A DNA stretch of 64,000 nucleotides from Chondrilla cf. caribensis. Taxonomy: Eukaryota; Porifera; Demospongiae; Chondrillida; Chondrillidae. How positions within the stretch are numbered: position 1 is the first letter of the stretch; the number at the start of each line of letters is the position of its first letter. The stretch lies in assembly GCA_964020155.1 (NCBI GenBank), contig OZ026550.1:4611352-4675351 (forward strand), in the 5' to 3' direction. Made by a program: the position numbers and the translations under genes. A model generated the notes under the pieces. That model saw nothing but the letters and a program-made list of their open reading frames with translations. It ran no database searches and had not been told where the DNA came from. Positions 35,251 through 47,194 of the stretch are shown one piece after another.

Positions 35251-35256
35251 CAGTTT

Positions 35257-35767
35257 TTTTGCTTTTATAATGACATTGTTTAACCAGTCTTCGTTAACAT
35301 GTATATGGGTCAGGACATTGTACAATGCTTATTCACGTGAACATGTCTGTATATTTTGGTATGCATAATAGTATTTCTGTGTCAATATATCCTTAAGTTT
35401 ATTGTGCTGGTGATTTATCTGATTTTATAAATTATCCTCAGTGTGAATGTGAAATTCAATTTTCAGTCATTTCGAAATTCATGCAATGTTGTTCACATTT
35501 AACAAGTGTGCAATTAAAGTCCTCAATTGAAATGATCCAAGCAAATATAATGCATTAATTTTAAAATTAATGATGAATGGTATCAATGATAATGTAATAA
35601 TAATCAATATAGTATACATTACATTCCCTTATGACTAATTATACCTACGTACCATATAAAACAATAATGTGTATTAATATTGCACATTCATAATATCCAA
35701 AGTCTGTATATTATATATGTACATAAGGCATGCTGTTACATTTGACATTTTGTGAGTGAGTACATTG
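35257..35767. other. Intergenic, duplicated with 63149-63666
   Basis: AT-rich spacer between the kelch remnant and the stop codon of CDA gene 2. The same sequence separates the intact kinase-kelch gene from the CDA exon at the right edge. No gene seen. Confidence 0.7.
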
Positions 35768-36547
35768 TTAGTCTGAATGAGCAGCAGGGTTGACAAGGGA
35801 TAATGCGAGTTCTGTACTAACTGTAGTGGGTGTTAGGGAGTGTACCTGTTTCCACTTTATGTATACCAAGATAACCTAAAGATAAAACAGGGTATTATGA
35901 TTGATAGATGGTAATCAACTCATAACTTCCAATGAAAATACATACAATAATAATAAATATACAGTATAGACAAAATGCATGGTTTCCGGACAATTCTGCA
36001 GTATGGTGAAGAATAATCTACTATAATAAATTGATATAGAATGGAATTCTGATACTGATAAACGGTAAACGTCAATGTTCATGCAGAAGGGATACACATT
36101 TGCATGCACTGTAAAAACACTGGTGGATATATCCCACCATTATTGGTGGATTAGATGAATTGTATGTATCACCATATGCTCAAGAATTGCTGTGGTAGGG
36201 AGTGTAAATACTAAGTCTTTCTATATGGGGGCTGGTGTATGTTTGTTTGTATTTGTACATCCACATTTGTAGACCAGTCAAGCAAACACACCACCACCTC
36301 CCCCGCACACAAAGTATGTACATTCTTGTCATGCTACACTTTGTTACATTCATTTTGTCTTGTCACCATCCATGACTATATTAGAGCAGGTGATGACACA
36401 TTCATCAAATCCACCAATAATGGTGGAATATTTCCAACAGTGTTTTTACAGCGGGGAAGTTATAACAGTAAAAGACATTGTATAGAGGTATGTATTATAT
36501 ACCTCTGTACCATATCCCTATATATACATACATACGCCTGTATTAAT

Positions 36548-36642
<95 letters not shown>

Positions 36643-36649
36643 TACACGT

Positions 36650-36719
<70 letters not shown>

Positions 36720-39700
36720 TAATTGACTCACAGCTACTGTAACAGCTACTGAAATAGCCAATACTCCTACAGTAGTCACTCCGGCCACGACTGCAGGGTC
36801 TACAGAATGTGTCTGTTGTCTTGTATCACCAAATCTGGGTTCACTTGTGGTTGTACTCTGTGGGTCAGCACTGGATATGAGAACATGTGGCATTTGAATA
36901 CTTGTAGATAGAGTTAAAGACTGTGTAGTCGTAAGAGCAGTCACGGAGGTAGTTGGACCAGTCACAGAGGTGGTTGGAGTAGTCACAGATGTGGTTGGAG
37001 CATTCACAGAGGTGGTTGGAGCAGTCACTGAGGTGGTTGGAGTAGTCACTGAGGTGGTTGGAGCAGTCACAGCGGTGGTTGGAGCAATCACAGAGGTGGT
37101 TGGAGCAGTCACAGAGGTGGTTTGAGCAATCACAGAGGTGGTTGGAGTAGTCACAGAGGTGGTTGGAGCAGTCACAGAGGTGATTGGAGCAGTCACTGAG
37201 GTGGTTGGAGCAGTCACAGAGGTGGTTGGAGTAGTCGCATTCGCAGAGGCGGTTGAAGCAGACATAGAGGTGGTTTGAGCAGTCACAGAGGTGGTTGGAG
37301 CAGTCACTGAGGTTATCATGATAGATGAACTAGGATTGATCTCACTTCCAGGTGAAGACATCACATTACTTGATGATATGTGGCTGGTTGAAGTAACGGA
37401 TGTCAAAATAATCTCAGATGCAAGAGCTACACTGGTTGATATCAACGTTGTGTTCACTCCTTGTGGATTGGTTATGTTGGGATATTCCTGGGAACAAACA
37501 TCATCCTTGCAAAGTCTAATGATGTATTCAGTATCATTCAAGAAGTACGTACATATATTTGGGTCTGTGTAGGTGCAGTTAGTGGGAGGGTTGCTGGGAC
37601 ACTGCCAGGGCTCAAAGGTGCTGAGTTGGTCAAGAGGAGTGGGGTTACGAGACCATGCAATGAGCTGTGACATGGTCACAATGTACACATCTTCGAGACT
37701 ACCCAAATAGTCCAGAAAGTCCATGAAGGCTTGTAGTCGCTGAGTTGAATCGTGGGAGAAAAACCATGAAGCATGAGCATAGAGGCCGAAGGGAGTCTTG
37801 CTGTTGTTGTAATGTCTTTCAAAATTGTGCATGAAGAAATGCATCCAATGATCCCTGGTGGATTTTGGCGGGTGAGCACAACTGTCAATCATTGAGCAGC
37901 TAACACTGCTATTCTGAACTTTATTGATATTTGGTATGACCCAGAGACCAGGAAGAGCTTCGTCAGGACATACAGCTGGAGAAGAACAAATAGGAGACTT
38001 GTAGTCCAGAGTGAAGGGCCAGTACATTTCATTGGTCACCATAGTGCAGTCGTATAAGAAGTCATTCTCATGGAGGATCTTCAGCTGGTTTTCACTGGAA
38101 GCGAGAAATGGACTACGATAACCCACCACATTGCTCTTGGGGACATGGGCCCATCGTGACAGTATGTCTCTCATGTCCAGTATCTCGTCAGTCAATTCCT
38201 CAGTGTTGTTCCTGTCCTCGGACCAGAAGGTAGTTGGTGTTCTGTGTGTGACGCTATGAACGGCTAGTTCGTGTCCGCGATTAGCCAATTGCGCAGCTAA
38301 CGAGTAATCTGTATCCTTGTGGCTGACGAAAAATGTTACAGATACATTACATCCGTTGGGATTCTTTCTTCCTTGCAGTATTTTACTGTAGAACATCTCG
38401 TAGTCCTGTACTCGTATAGCATCGTCAAAGCTAATAGTCACCATCTGAGGTACCTGGTCTCGTCGCAGTCCTCCCGGAATCTCTTTACTGGCACACTGGC
38501 AGTCTGGGAGGGTACATGTCAGTGGACAGGGAGAGGTGGGTGTAGTAGTTACAGGGGTGGGTGAAGTAGACAAAGTGGGAGGGGCATTCAAAATGGTGGA
38601 TGTAGTAGTCACAGAGGTGGGCAGAACAGTGTTAGTAGTAGTCAGATCAATCGAAGAATGAAAAGAATTATAAATATTCATGGAAGCACTATCATGAACA
38701 TTTTCACTTCCACGCATGGACGTAGCTTCACTTGATGCAGGCATATGGCTGGTGGGAGTGATTGATTGAGAAGTGAGATGAACCTTAGATGAGACAGGTA
38801 CACAGGTTGATTCTAAGTTCTCTCCTTGCGGATTGGTTATGTTGGGATACTCCACTGGACAGCTGTCGTCCTTGCACAGTCTGATTATGTATTCCTTGTC
38901 GTCAAAGTTATATTTACAGATATTTGGTTCTGTATGAGAGCAGAAGGCAGGAGTATCCCTGGGACACTGCCAGGGATTAAAGGTGCTAATGTGGTCGAGA
39001 GGGGTGGGGTTAAGAGACCATGCAATGAGCTGGGACATGGTCACAATGTACACATCTTCGAGACTACCCAAATAGTCCAGAAAGTCCATGAAGGCTTGTA
39101 GTCGTTGAGCTGAATCGTGGAAATAAAACCATGAAGCATGAGCATAGAGGCCAAAGGGAGCCTTGCTGTTGTTGTAATGTCTTTCAAAATTGTGCATAAA
39201 GAAATGCATCCACTGATCCTTGGTGGATTTTGGCGGGTGAGCACAACTGTCGATCATTGAGCAGCTAACACTGCTATTCTGTACTTTATTGATATTTGGT
39301 ATGACCCAGAGACCAGGAAGAGCTTCGTCAGGACATACAGCTGGAGAAGAACAAATAGGAGACTTGTAGTCCAGAGTGAAGGGCCAGTACATTTCATTGG
39401 TCACCATAGTGCAGTCGTATAAGAAGTCATTCTCATGGAGGATCTTCAGCTGGTTTTCACTGGAAGCGAGGAATGGACTACGATAACCCACCACATTGCT
39501 CTTGGGGACATGGGCCCATCGCAACAGTATGTCTCTCATGTCCAGTATCTCACGAGTCAATTCCTCAGTGTTGTTCCTGTCCTCGGACCAGAAGGTAGTT
39601 GGTGTTCTGTGTGTAATGCTATGAACGGCTAGTTCGTGTCCGCTATTGGCCAAATGCGCAGCTAGCGAGTAATCTGTATCCTTGTGGCTGACGAAAAACG

Positions 39701-39992
39701 TTACAGATACATTACATCCGTTTGGATTCTTTCTTTCATGTAGTATTTTACTGTAGAACATCTCGTAGTCCTGTACTCGTATAGCATCGTCAAAGCTAAT
39801 AGTCACCATCTGAGGTACCTGGTCTCGTCGCAGTCCTCCTGGGATCTCCTTACTGGCACACTGGCAGTCGGGGAGGGTGCATGTCGGTGGACAGGGAGAG
39901 GTGGCCGGTACAGCTCCAACGATCCAGAGAGAAGCAAGAACTATGAGGGTAGTTGAGAGCGTTGACGAGATCCGGATATCAACTTTACCCAT
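35768..39992 (-). CDS. CDA-like gene 2: two-domain membrane-anchored deacetylase
   Basis: Minus strand, exons 39992-36732 and 35875-35768, phase-0 intron, 1122 aa. The ATG gives MGKVDIRISS and a signal peptide to about residue 30; the frame is open 69 codons further upstream but reads through the promoter block. Domain 1 (about 34-390) and domain 2 (about 487-845) are two nearly identical CDA units, each from the CPPTC/CPLTC opening to NITNPQG. Both keep SFDDAI, HS[IV]TH, RSPF and the His in GLYAHASWF, so both look active. A Ser/Thr linker (about 391-486) separates them. A stalk of about 18 TTSVTAP-like heptads follows, then the transmembrane helix across the intron and the tail KWKQVHSLTP ending LVNPAAHSD. 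The second domain lacks its own signal peptide, so this is internal domain duplication or fusion of two neighbours. Confidence 0.92.
36107..36453. mobile_element. Non-autonomous DNA transposon with about 50-bp inverted ends
   Basis: Left end CACTGTAAAAACACTGGTGG and right end read in reverse CGCTGTAAAAACACTGTTGG. The inverted repeat continues through CCACCATTATTGGTGGATT. It lies in the intron of CDA gene 2. No clear target duplication, and superfamily undecided. Confidence 0.75.
36552..36718. repeat. (CA)n tract next to the CDA gene 2 splice donor
   Basis: On the sense (minus) strand the intron starts GTGAGTCAATTATC and then becomes a long GT run with one interruption. Confidence 0.97.
36945..37310 (-). 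repeat. Coding 21-bp minisatellite of the CDA gene 2 stalk
   Basis: GGTGGTTGGAGCAGTCACAG units (21 bp on the plus strand) encode about 18 copies of the heptad TTSVTAP. The length keeps frame when copies are gained or lost. Confidence 0.95.
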
Positions 39993-40094
39993 CACACTGA
40001 TTGCCTTCAACTTCAACAAACCTTCAACTGAATGGGAGGCAAATTGAAAGCTGTACTTATTGGTATACGTCTCAGATGAAGCTACCTGCAGCTG

Positions 40095-40170
40095 TTTAAG
40101 CGGCCGATCCGTGTTTACCGAGATCGGTATATAGCAATATACCGAGTTCAATCGCGACCTCGCAATTCGT
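40095..40170 (-). promoter_or_regulatory. Conserved promoter block of CDA gene 2
   Basis: On the minus strand: ACTCGGTATATTGC, TACCGATCTCGGTAAACACG, then a 5' UTR similar to genes 3 to 5. The CRE-like GACGTCAC found in those genes is missing here. Confidence 0.6.
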
Positions 40171-42384
40171 TTAGTATGATGTAATCTATACACCGTCACA
40201 CCAAAGATTCTCCGTAATTTTAGACAACGGGGTAATTTTAACTGGGAACAAAAAACAACATAAATAATGTGAAGTTATAGCGTCTACCAATAGATAATAT
40301 AAGTATTACACCATACAGTGAAAGTATCTCAAAGTCAATTATTATACCTGGTCCAGGTCCATGCATGTACATTGTGTTTTCGATTATAGTTTTCACTATT
40401 GGTTGCATGGTTTGCTGATTCAAGTTTCAAAGCACACTATTTGTATAGGTACCCCGTACATATGGTATGTAGGAAATATGTGTATGAGAGAGGAGTCACC
40501 CAGGAATCCCACAAAAATGAGGAGGAAAAATGTTGGTGAGATCCTGATACACACTTCAAGTTGGTCCTTCATAACACGTAGAAGATCGTCTGTACATTAT
40601 AGTAGAGACAGTGGATTTCGAGGTTTGTTTAGCTTTCTTGAGTGATATTAATATTTGAGAGATATCGTATAAAATATTTACATGCCGTAATACATGACGC
40701 ACCGTCTTGTGCTTATTATAGTAATCATCATGCCTTCCTCCAACACAGTAGCATGTGATGTATTGGTTATAGCTATTTGTTGATATACAACTATCGGAAT
40801 GAATGTGATCGAATTGTTTAGCGATATCACCCTACCAGCTGACAGATGAAATGTGTGGAAGGGTTGGAGGGTAGTATAATGTGTGGGATTTAGGCTTGAT
40901 TGATTGATTTTGGGAGTTCTCCATTCGGAAGGCAACAGTCACATCCCTTACAGATTAGCTATTATGATCATCATATTAAATACCTGATTCAATCGAGCCT
41001 GATCACAACAAGCACATTCCATGCACACATGGTTGAAATGCTTGCATGAAACTTTCAATGAATATTCTGGACAATCATTACTGAATCTTCTTGTCTGTGT
41101 TACCTGTCTCATACATTATCAGCCTCATTTGTTTATCACACATGTATTTCAATTCCAAAGTCAAATACATCCAACATGGTACATTTTTGTAGTTCACCTT
41201 ACTGAGTTGTGGATAATGTACGAAGATCTATCCAATGCTATTATGATTTATCAGACACGTTATACTGTAGAAGATTCTGAATTCAATGGACTCGGTCAAA
41301 TGAACAGCTCCTACTCTATAAAGCCTTTTTAATAATCGTACATTGTGTATAAGAGAAGGCTTCAGCTGTAGGTGTAGATACATAAGTGTCCCTGAGGGTA
41401 ATTTTCAGGGATTAGCAACTATGGATTTGGGATAATTTTATCTCTGCAAGTCTAACTTCCTGCATATATACTAAACAGTGCCATTCAATACTACTTATGT
41501 GCATTTGGCTCTAGCATATCATCTTAAAAATGTCCGAGGGTGTGTCAATGTGACGTGACAGTATTTAAGGCAGGTCAAATATGTTTCAAAGTCCGTTCAG
41601 TATGAGGAAGAGGGGAATATTCTGTGTCATGAAGTATGTCCAAGCACATTTCGAAGTAACTCCTAAATCAGCACACCACCCTTCAATAGCTGTCATCAAT
41701 GAAATGGACCATGATGATGTCCATAAAACTAATGTAGATTCTACAATCAGTTCTTGGATATATAGTTTCCTTAGCCTACCAAGGACTCGGCTATTTCACT
41801 TTGGAAGATGGATACAAAGACAACCCACCCTCACCCTTTTATGCTATATACTAGCAAAGAGGCTGAGATTCTCTCACAGGTACAACTACTCAGGTAATTC
41901 CCTAAGATGTAGACATTGTACTCTCCATCAACACACTCAACTGTACCAGTGCTCAGCTCAGTGCCCGTTGCTGCTCTTTGGAGAGGGATGCATATGAATA
42001 TATGCATTATATAGATGGTTAGGTTGGGTTGGACTTTATTGTGCATACCTCCCTCCCTTCCAAGGAGTCACACTGTAGTGAAATATGATGGAACTCTTAA
42101 GTATGCATGACGGTGCATCCTGAAACGTGAGTGTATTTCATTACAAAACAGAACAGACAGAAGTTCTGTTCCAAAGCTTTGGTTCATATTTGGAATGCCT
42201 ACAAGGATGGTTTACATACTCGTGACAACCCCACACATACATACGTATGTGAGAGAGGAATGGAAGCATGAGAAGTGCAATGCAATGACGAAAGATGTTC
42301 AATAATACACATATCTACGTATATTATATGCATGTTTAACTATAGTGAAAGAGGAATAGGTGGTCATTGTAGACAGGTGATCCC
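40171..42384. other. Intergenic between divergent CDA genes 2 and 3
   Basis: No gene seen. 40430-40540 is an inverted copy of sequence near 49260-49400 upstream of CDA gene 4. 41390-41720 is an older copy of block E, the CDA 3' flank (compare 46920-47200). The ORF at 41581-41997 is just this flank and is not called. Confidence 0.65.
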
Positions 42385-42560
42385 TATAACAGAGGTGCTC
42401 TACTATAGTGGAGTTGACATTGTGAAATGGTCACTTAGGACATGCAGTCTCTATACAGAGGTGCTCCAATATAGTTGAGTTGACATTGTGAAATGGTCAC
42501 TTAGCACATGCAGTCTCTATACAGAGGTGCTCCAATATAGTTGAGTTGACATTGTGATAC
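42385..42560. repeat. Tandem repeat, period 66 bp
   Basis: GAGTTGACATTGTGAAATGG begins at 42411 and 42477, and a diverged copy starts at 42543. Confidence 0.9.
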
Positions 42561-42589
42561 ATTGCAAAATATACATATTAAGAACCTAC

Positions 42590-42860
42590 AAACATAACTA
42601 AGGTTATGGGACTCATACAGAGATGGGAATTATTTCATCAGTTAGCTCTCAACTACAGCTGGTTGGGTAAGAATATCATTTTGATACCCCCCTCTCCAAT
42701 AAGCTATGCAAGAAGGTGCTTAGTGTTATTTTTCTCCTATACTGTCCCATTCATTGTAAAAAATATGCAGCTCCAAATGTATGAAAAGTTAAGGGATTCA
42801 TACGGAGATAGTAGATGGATATGGATCCAGAGGTATGGAAACTGAAATTGTTTCATAGGT
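42590..42860. repeat. Diverged satellite A units
   Basis: AAGCTATGCAAGAAGGTGCT, CTCCTATACTGTCCCATTCA and GAGATGGGAATT blocks in the same order as the main A array. Confidence 0.75.
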
Positions 42861-43722
42861 TAACACTCATCTAGGTTAGGTAGAAAAATCATTCTACCCA
42901 GGGGCTCATTATAATATATGTTAACATGAAATCACAAAGTCCTGCAAATGCCTATCCCCTCATGGAGGTGGTACGGACTTTTTCAAGTGATCAGCAATAG
43001 ATCAGGAATTTTCATTGCTGTCACCATAGCCTAACTCTACATTCTGTCGTAATAAGGAATACTGTCATGAAAGCACATGCACATCTATGCCCCTCTGGAG
43101 ATGGTACGGACCTCATCATGAACAGCTGCAATAAAATTTACATGTACTTTGATGGTCATGTGCAACAGACCTTGTAGTGACCAGCGATGGAATTCATAGT
43201 CACCACAGCTTTCACAGTGTCAGAGTGAGATCTAGACATTAGTATTAGTATCATTATTAGTATTTGAAAAATGTATACTGGTGATATACAACAGTAGAAG
43301 CCACTAGCATGCATGATTTGGGAGAAACCATAAAACAAACATAACTCCAACATTTAAGGATTTTCAGTATGTGGGATTCTGGTTTGTCACACATTGCTAA
43401 GACACAACCATTACGGAAATTGTTCAGCATTCCTCATTTCAGTAGGCTAAATTGGGGCTCCTGCATTCACTTAAAAGACTGAAATGGGTCATACCATACT
43501 CTAAAGTATGGGATTGACTTCTCATTTTAAGAAGAGAGTTGCGGAGTCGTGATCGAAGCTGTAGCTGCAAATTTTATATCATTGCATTGCAAATATGTTG
43601 AGTTTCACAATGCTGAAAGAAATAAAATTGAGTGAGTTATAATATTAAAAAGATGTTTTAAAAAGCTGATTGTGATGTATTTCGTCACCTATAGATGTGG
43701 AATGTGGAAAATCACAATAACT

Positions 43723-43771
43723 TCTTATGTCACGTCACACCATAGAATCTATGGTATGACGTGACGTAAGA
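43723..43771. promoter_or_regulatory. Palindrome with TGACGTGACGT motifs upstream of CDA gene 3
   Basis: Arms of 24 bases with two mismatches around A43747 (CCATAGA/TCTATGG core). Each arm carries ACGTCACGTCA or its mirror, a CRE/UPRE-like element. A shorter version is at 55352-55379 before CDA gene 5. Confidence 0.6.
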
Positions 43772-43849
43772 CATAATAATGTATTATTATTATTAATAGA
43801 TACTATTAGATATAGTTTCATTACGTCAATACATAAAATGATCGAATTG

Positions 43850-43910
43850 CAAGGTCGATAGCGACGTCACTAAACTCGGTATATATTGCTACCGATCGCG
43901 GCAAACACGA
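43850..43910 (+). promoter_or_regulatory. Conserved promoter block of CDA gene 3
   Basis: GGTCGATAGC, GACGTCAC (43863-43870, CRE-like), CTCGGTATATATTGC (TATA-like), ACCGATCGCGG and GCAAACA (forkhead-like), then about 100 bases of 5' UTR conserved with genes 4 and 5. Confidence 0.65.
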
Positions 43911-44013
43911 ACACTTATACAGCTAACTTCATCTTAGACGTACCACTTGTAAGTACAGCTTCCAATTTGCCTCCAATTGAAAATTTGTTGAAGTTGAAGG
44001 CTATATCAGTCCG

Positions 44014-46366
44014 ATGGGTAAAGTTGATATCCGGATCTCGTCAGCGCTCTTGATTACCGTAGTCGTTCTGGCTTTTCTCTGGCTCGTTGGAGCTGGACCG
44101 ACCACCTCTCACTGTTCCTCGAATTGTACCCTCCCCGACTGCCAGTGTGCCAGTAAGGAGATCCCGGGAGGACTACGACGAGAGCAGGTACCTCAGATGG
44201 TGACCATCAGCTTTGACGGTGCTATACGCGGGAAAGACTACGAGATGTTCTACAGTAAAATACTGCAAGGAAGAAAGAATCCCAACGGATGTAATGTATC
44301 TGTAACGTTTTTCGCCAGCCACAAGAATACAGATTACTCGCTAGCTACGGAGTTGGCCAATGACGGACACGAACTAGCCGTTCATAGCGTCACACAAAGA
44401 ACACCAACTACCTTCTGGTCCGAGGACAGGAACAACACTGAGGAACTGACTGACGAGATACTAGACATGAGAGACATACTGTCACGATGGGCCCATATCA
44501 ATAAGAGTAATGTGGTGGGTTATCGTAGTCCATTCCTCGCTTCCAGTGAAAACCAGCTGAAGATCCTCCATGAGAACGACTTCTTATACGACTGCACTAT
44601 GGTGACCAATGAAATGTATTGGCCCTTCACTCTGGACTACAAGTCTCCTAATTGTTCTTCTCCAGCTGTATGTCCTGAAGAATCCCTTCCTGGTCTCTGG
44701 GTCGTACCGATTATCAATAAAGTACAGAATTATAGCAATACTAGTAGAAGCTGTGGTTTGATCGACAGTTGCAGTTCCCCCAATGAGCAGTGGATGAAAT
44801 TTTTCATGGACAATTTTGAAAGACACTACAACAACAACAAGGCTCCCTTTGGACTGTATGTTAGGTCATCTTGGTTCCTCAAAGGTAACTCAAATCAGCG
44901 ACTACAAGCCTTCATGGACTTTTTGGACTATTTGGGTAATCTTTCAGACGTGTACATTGTGACCGTGTCACAGCTCGTTGCATGGTCTCGTAACCCCACT
45001 CCTCTTAACAACCTCGAGCTCAGCACCTTTGACCCCTGGCAGTGTCCCAACAACCCTCCCACTAACTGCACCTACACAAACCCAAATATATGTAAATACC
45101 ACTTGAATGATACTGAATACATCATTAGACTTTGCAAGGATGATATCTGCCCTGAAAAGTATCCCAACATAACCAATCCACGAGGATTGAACACAACATT
45201 GACATCAACTAGTGTAGCTCTTGAGGTTCTCTCCACATCCATTGCTCCAACCAGCCACTTGTCTCAATCAAGTCATGTGATGACGTCGGCTACACCAGGA
45301 AGTCCTTCTTCCAGAAATACGTCTATTTCTCATACTTTAAAGGATCTATCTGTGATAACCATCCTGCCTACCTCAGTTACTACCATGACCACCTCTGTGA
45401 ATATCCTGCCCACATCATCCGGAGCTCAATGGATAGCTATTCACGCATCACAAGCTCTTGTATCCAGCGAATCACCAAGCATCAGTGCATCTCTAATGAT
45501 GGACACTCTCTCCACATCGATTGCTCCAACCAGCCACTTGTCTAAATCAAGTCATGTGATGACGTTGGCTATACCAGGAAGTCCTACTTCTTCCAGAAAT
45601 ACATATTTTTCTCATATTATGTCAAATGAACTGACCAACACTGTGATAACCATCCTGCCAACCTCAGAAACTACCTTGACCACCTCTGTGAATATCCTGC
45701 CCCCATCATCCAGAGCTCAATCGGTAGCTATTTACACATCGCAAGCTCTTGTATCCAGCAAATTACCAAATGCCACTGGATCTATCTTGATTCTCTCCGC
45801 TGATGTAGATCCCGGAGTTATAGCTGGTCTGTCCATTGCAGCGGTTTTAACAGCAGGAGTCTTATTTTCAGCCCTTGCTCTAGGGGTGAGTATGTGTATA
45901 TGGGAGTATGTTCATTTGATACATATGAATTGGGTCAGTACATATATTTATATGCATTTGTACTAAAATATGTATCTGTTCTGTTTGACACGATCATAAT
46001 CGTTTCCAATCAATCAATCATAACTGCAGCTATATTATATTATTATTCTAAATTTTTCCAGCTGATGTCAATTAGTGAGCAAGTGTTGTCTTGTGCATAG
46101 AGTTATTTATACATTGTACAAGTAAAAGATCACAATTTGCTAGAATCAGATTTCTATATAAAAGGATCAGATTTTGCAGCCATAGGAAAGCACTATAATT
46201 GTAATTGACCCTAATATCTTAATTTGCTATTCTCTGTGACATGTCTCTTTACCTTCAGGTGGTCTTGATGTACATGAACTGGAAGCGGGTACACTCGTTA
46301 GCACCCGATAATCCGACTTCAGAGCTTGGGCTGTTATATGCCAACCCCTCTTCTCATCCAACATAG
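44014..46366 (+). CDS. CDA-like gene 3: membrane-anchored pseudo-deacetylase
   Basis: Exons 44014-45885 and 46259-46366, phase-0 intron, 659 aa. Signal peptide 1-29, Cys-rich start CSSNCTLPDCQC, CDA domain to about residue 392. The key residues are altered: SFDG (Asp to Gly at 69), HSVTQ (His to Gln at 128) and GLYVRSSW (His to Arg at 284). RSPF is kept. The stalk has two copies of a repeat of about 85-90 residues containing TSIAPTSHLS, VITILPTS and HTSQALVSSE-like blocks. The transmembrane segment (GVIAGLSIAAVLTAGV) spans the junction. The tail NWKRVHSLAPDNPTSELG ends with YANPSSHPT, a Tyr-x-Asn-Pro motif. Family knowledge says loss of the metal ligands removes deacetylase activity. A binding or receptor role is inference. 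No frameshift or stop is present, so the fold is probably maintained. Confidence 0.9.
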
Positions 46367-47194
46367 CGATAACCATTTTCATCCAAACATTGCGATAATC
46401 ACACATGCATGCCTGTTGATATGACAGTGTGCTTGTACTATAGACTTTGACAACATGTATAATTTGTAAAAATAATTATTATAGCACAATTGAAATTGTA
46501 AAAAGTAATTATTACAGTACATTTTTGATGTATGTTGTACTGTACATATTATATCATGAGTTGTATATATTATAATTATATCATTGTTATTTAATGTGCA
46601 TTTTTATCAATCAATTTAGTGTGTGTGTGTGTGCATGTGTGTGTATGAAGAATTTACAATGAAAATTGCACAATAATATGCTACATATACATATTATTAT
46701 AAACTGTAATAATAATAATAATATAATAATAATAATAATAATATGTATATTTATATTTTTTACATGTCACTTAAAGGATCAATTATTGTGTTACTGTATT
46801 CTAAGTGACTTAATTTGACTACTACATCTGAAACAGCAACAAGAATAAACTCTCAGTAGATTATTAAAAGTATACGTATTGCCTACACTTCATGACAGAC
46901 ATTCCTACATTAGGATTTTTGGATAATTTTATCAATTAGTAAATCTCCACCTACCTGTTATGTGTACTACACAGTGTCATTCAATACTGTGTGCATTTGG
47001 CTCTTGCATGTCATCTTGAGAGCATTGGAGGGGGGGGGGGGGGTAAATGTGAGATGGCAGTATTTCAAACATGTCCAGTATGTCTCAAGGCCCATTCAGT
47101 ATAAGGAGCAAGGCATTTTTCTGTACCATGAAGTATGTCCAATCAAATATTGAAGTAATTCCAAAATCAGCACAACACCATCCTTGTTCATAGC
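46367..47194. other. 3' flank of CDA gene 3 (block E)
   Basis: AT-rich, including a G run at 47030-47043 and the AAGGATCAATTATTGTGTTA block shared with the other CDA 3' flanks. No gene. Confidence 0.7.

Noticed and set aside
39993..40199. 69-codon upstream extension of CDA gene 2
   Set aside because: It reads through the conserved promoter block and 5' UTR shared with paralogues; the ATG at 39992 matches their starts.
41581..41997. 138-codon ORF between CDA genes 2 and 3
   Set aside because: It overlaps an old copy of the CDA 3' flank that is non-coding in the other copies.
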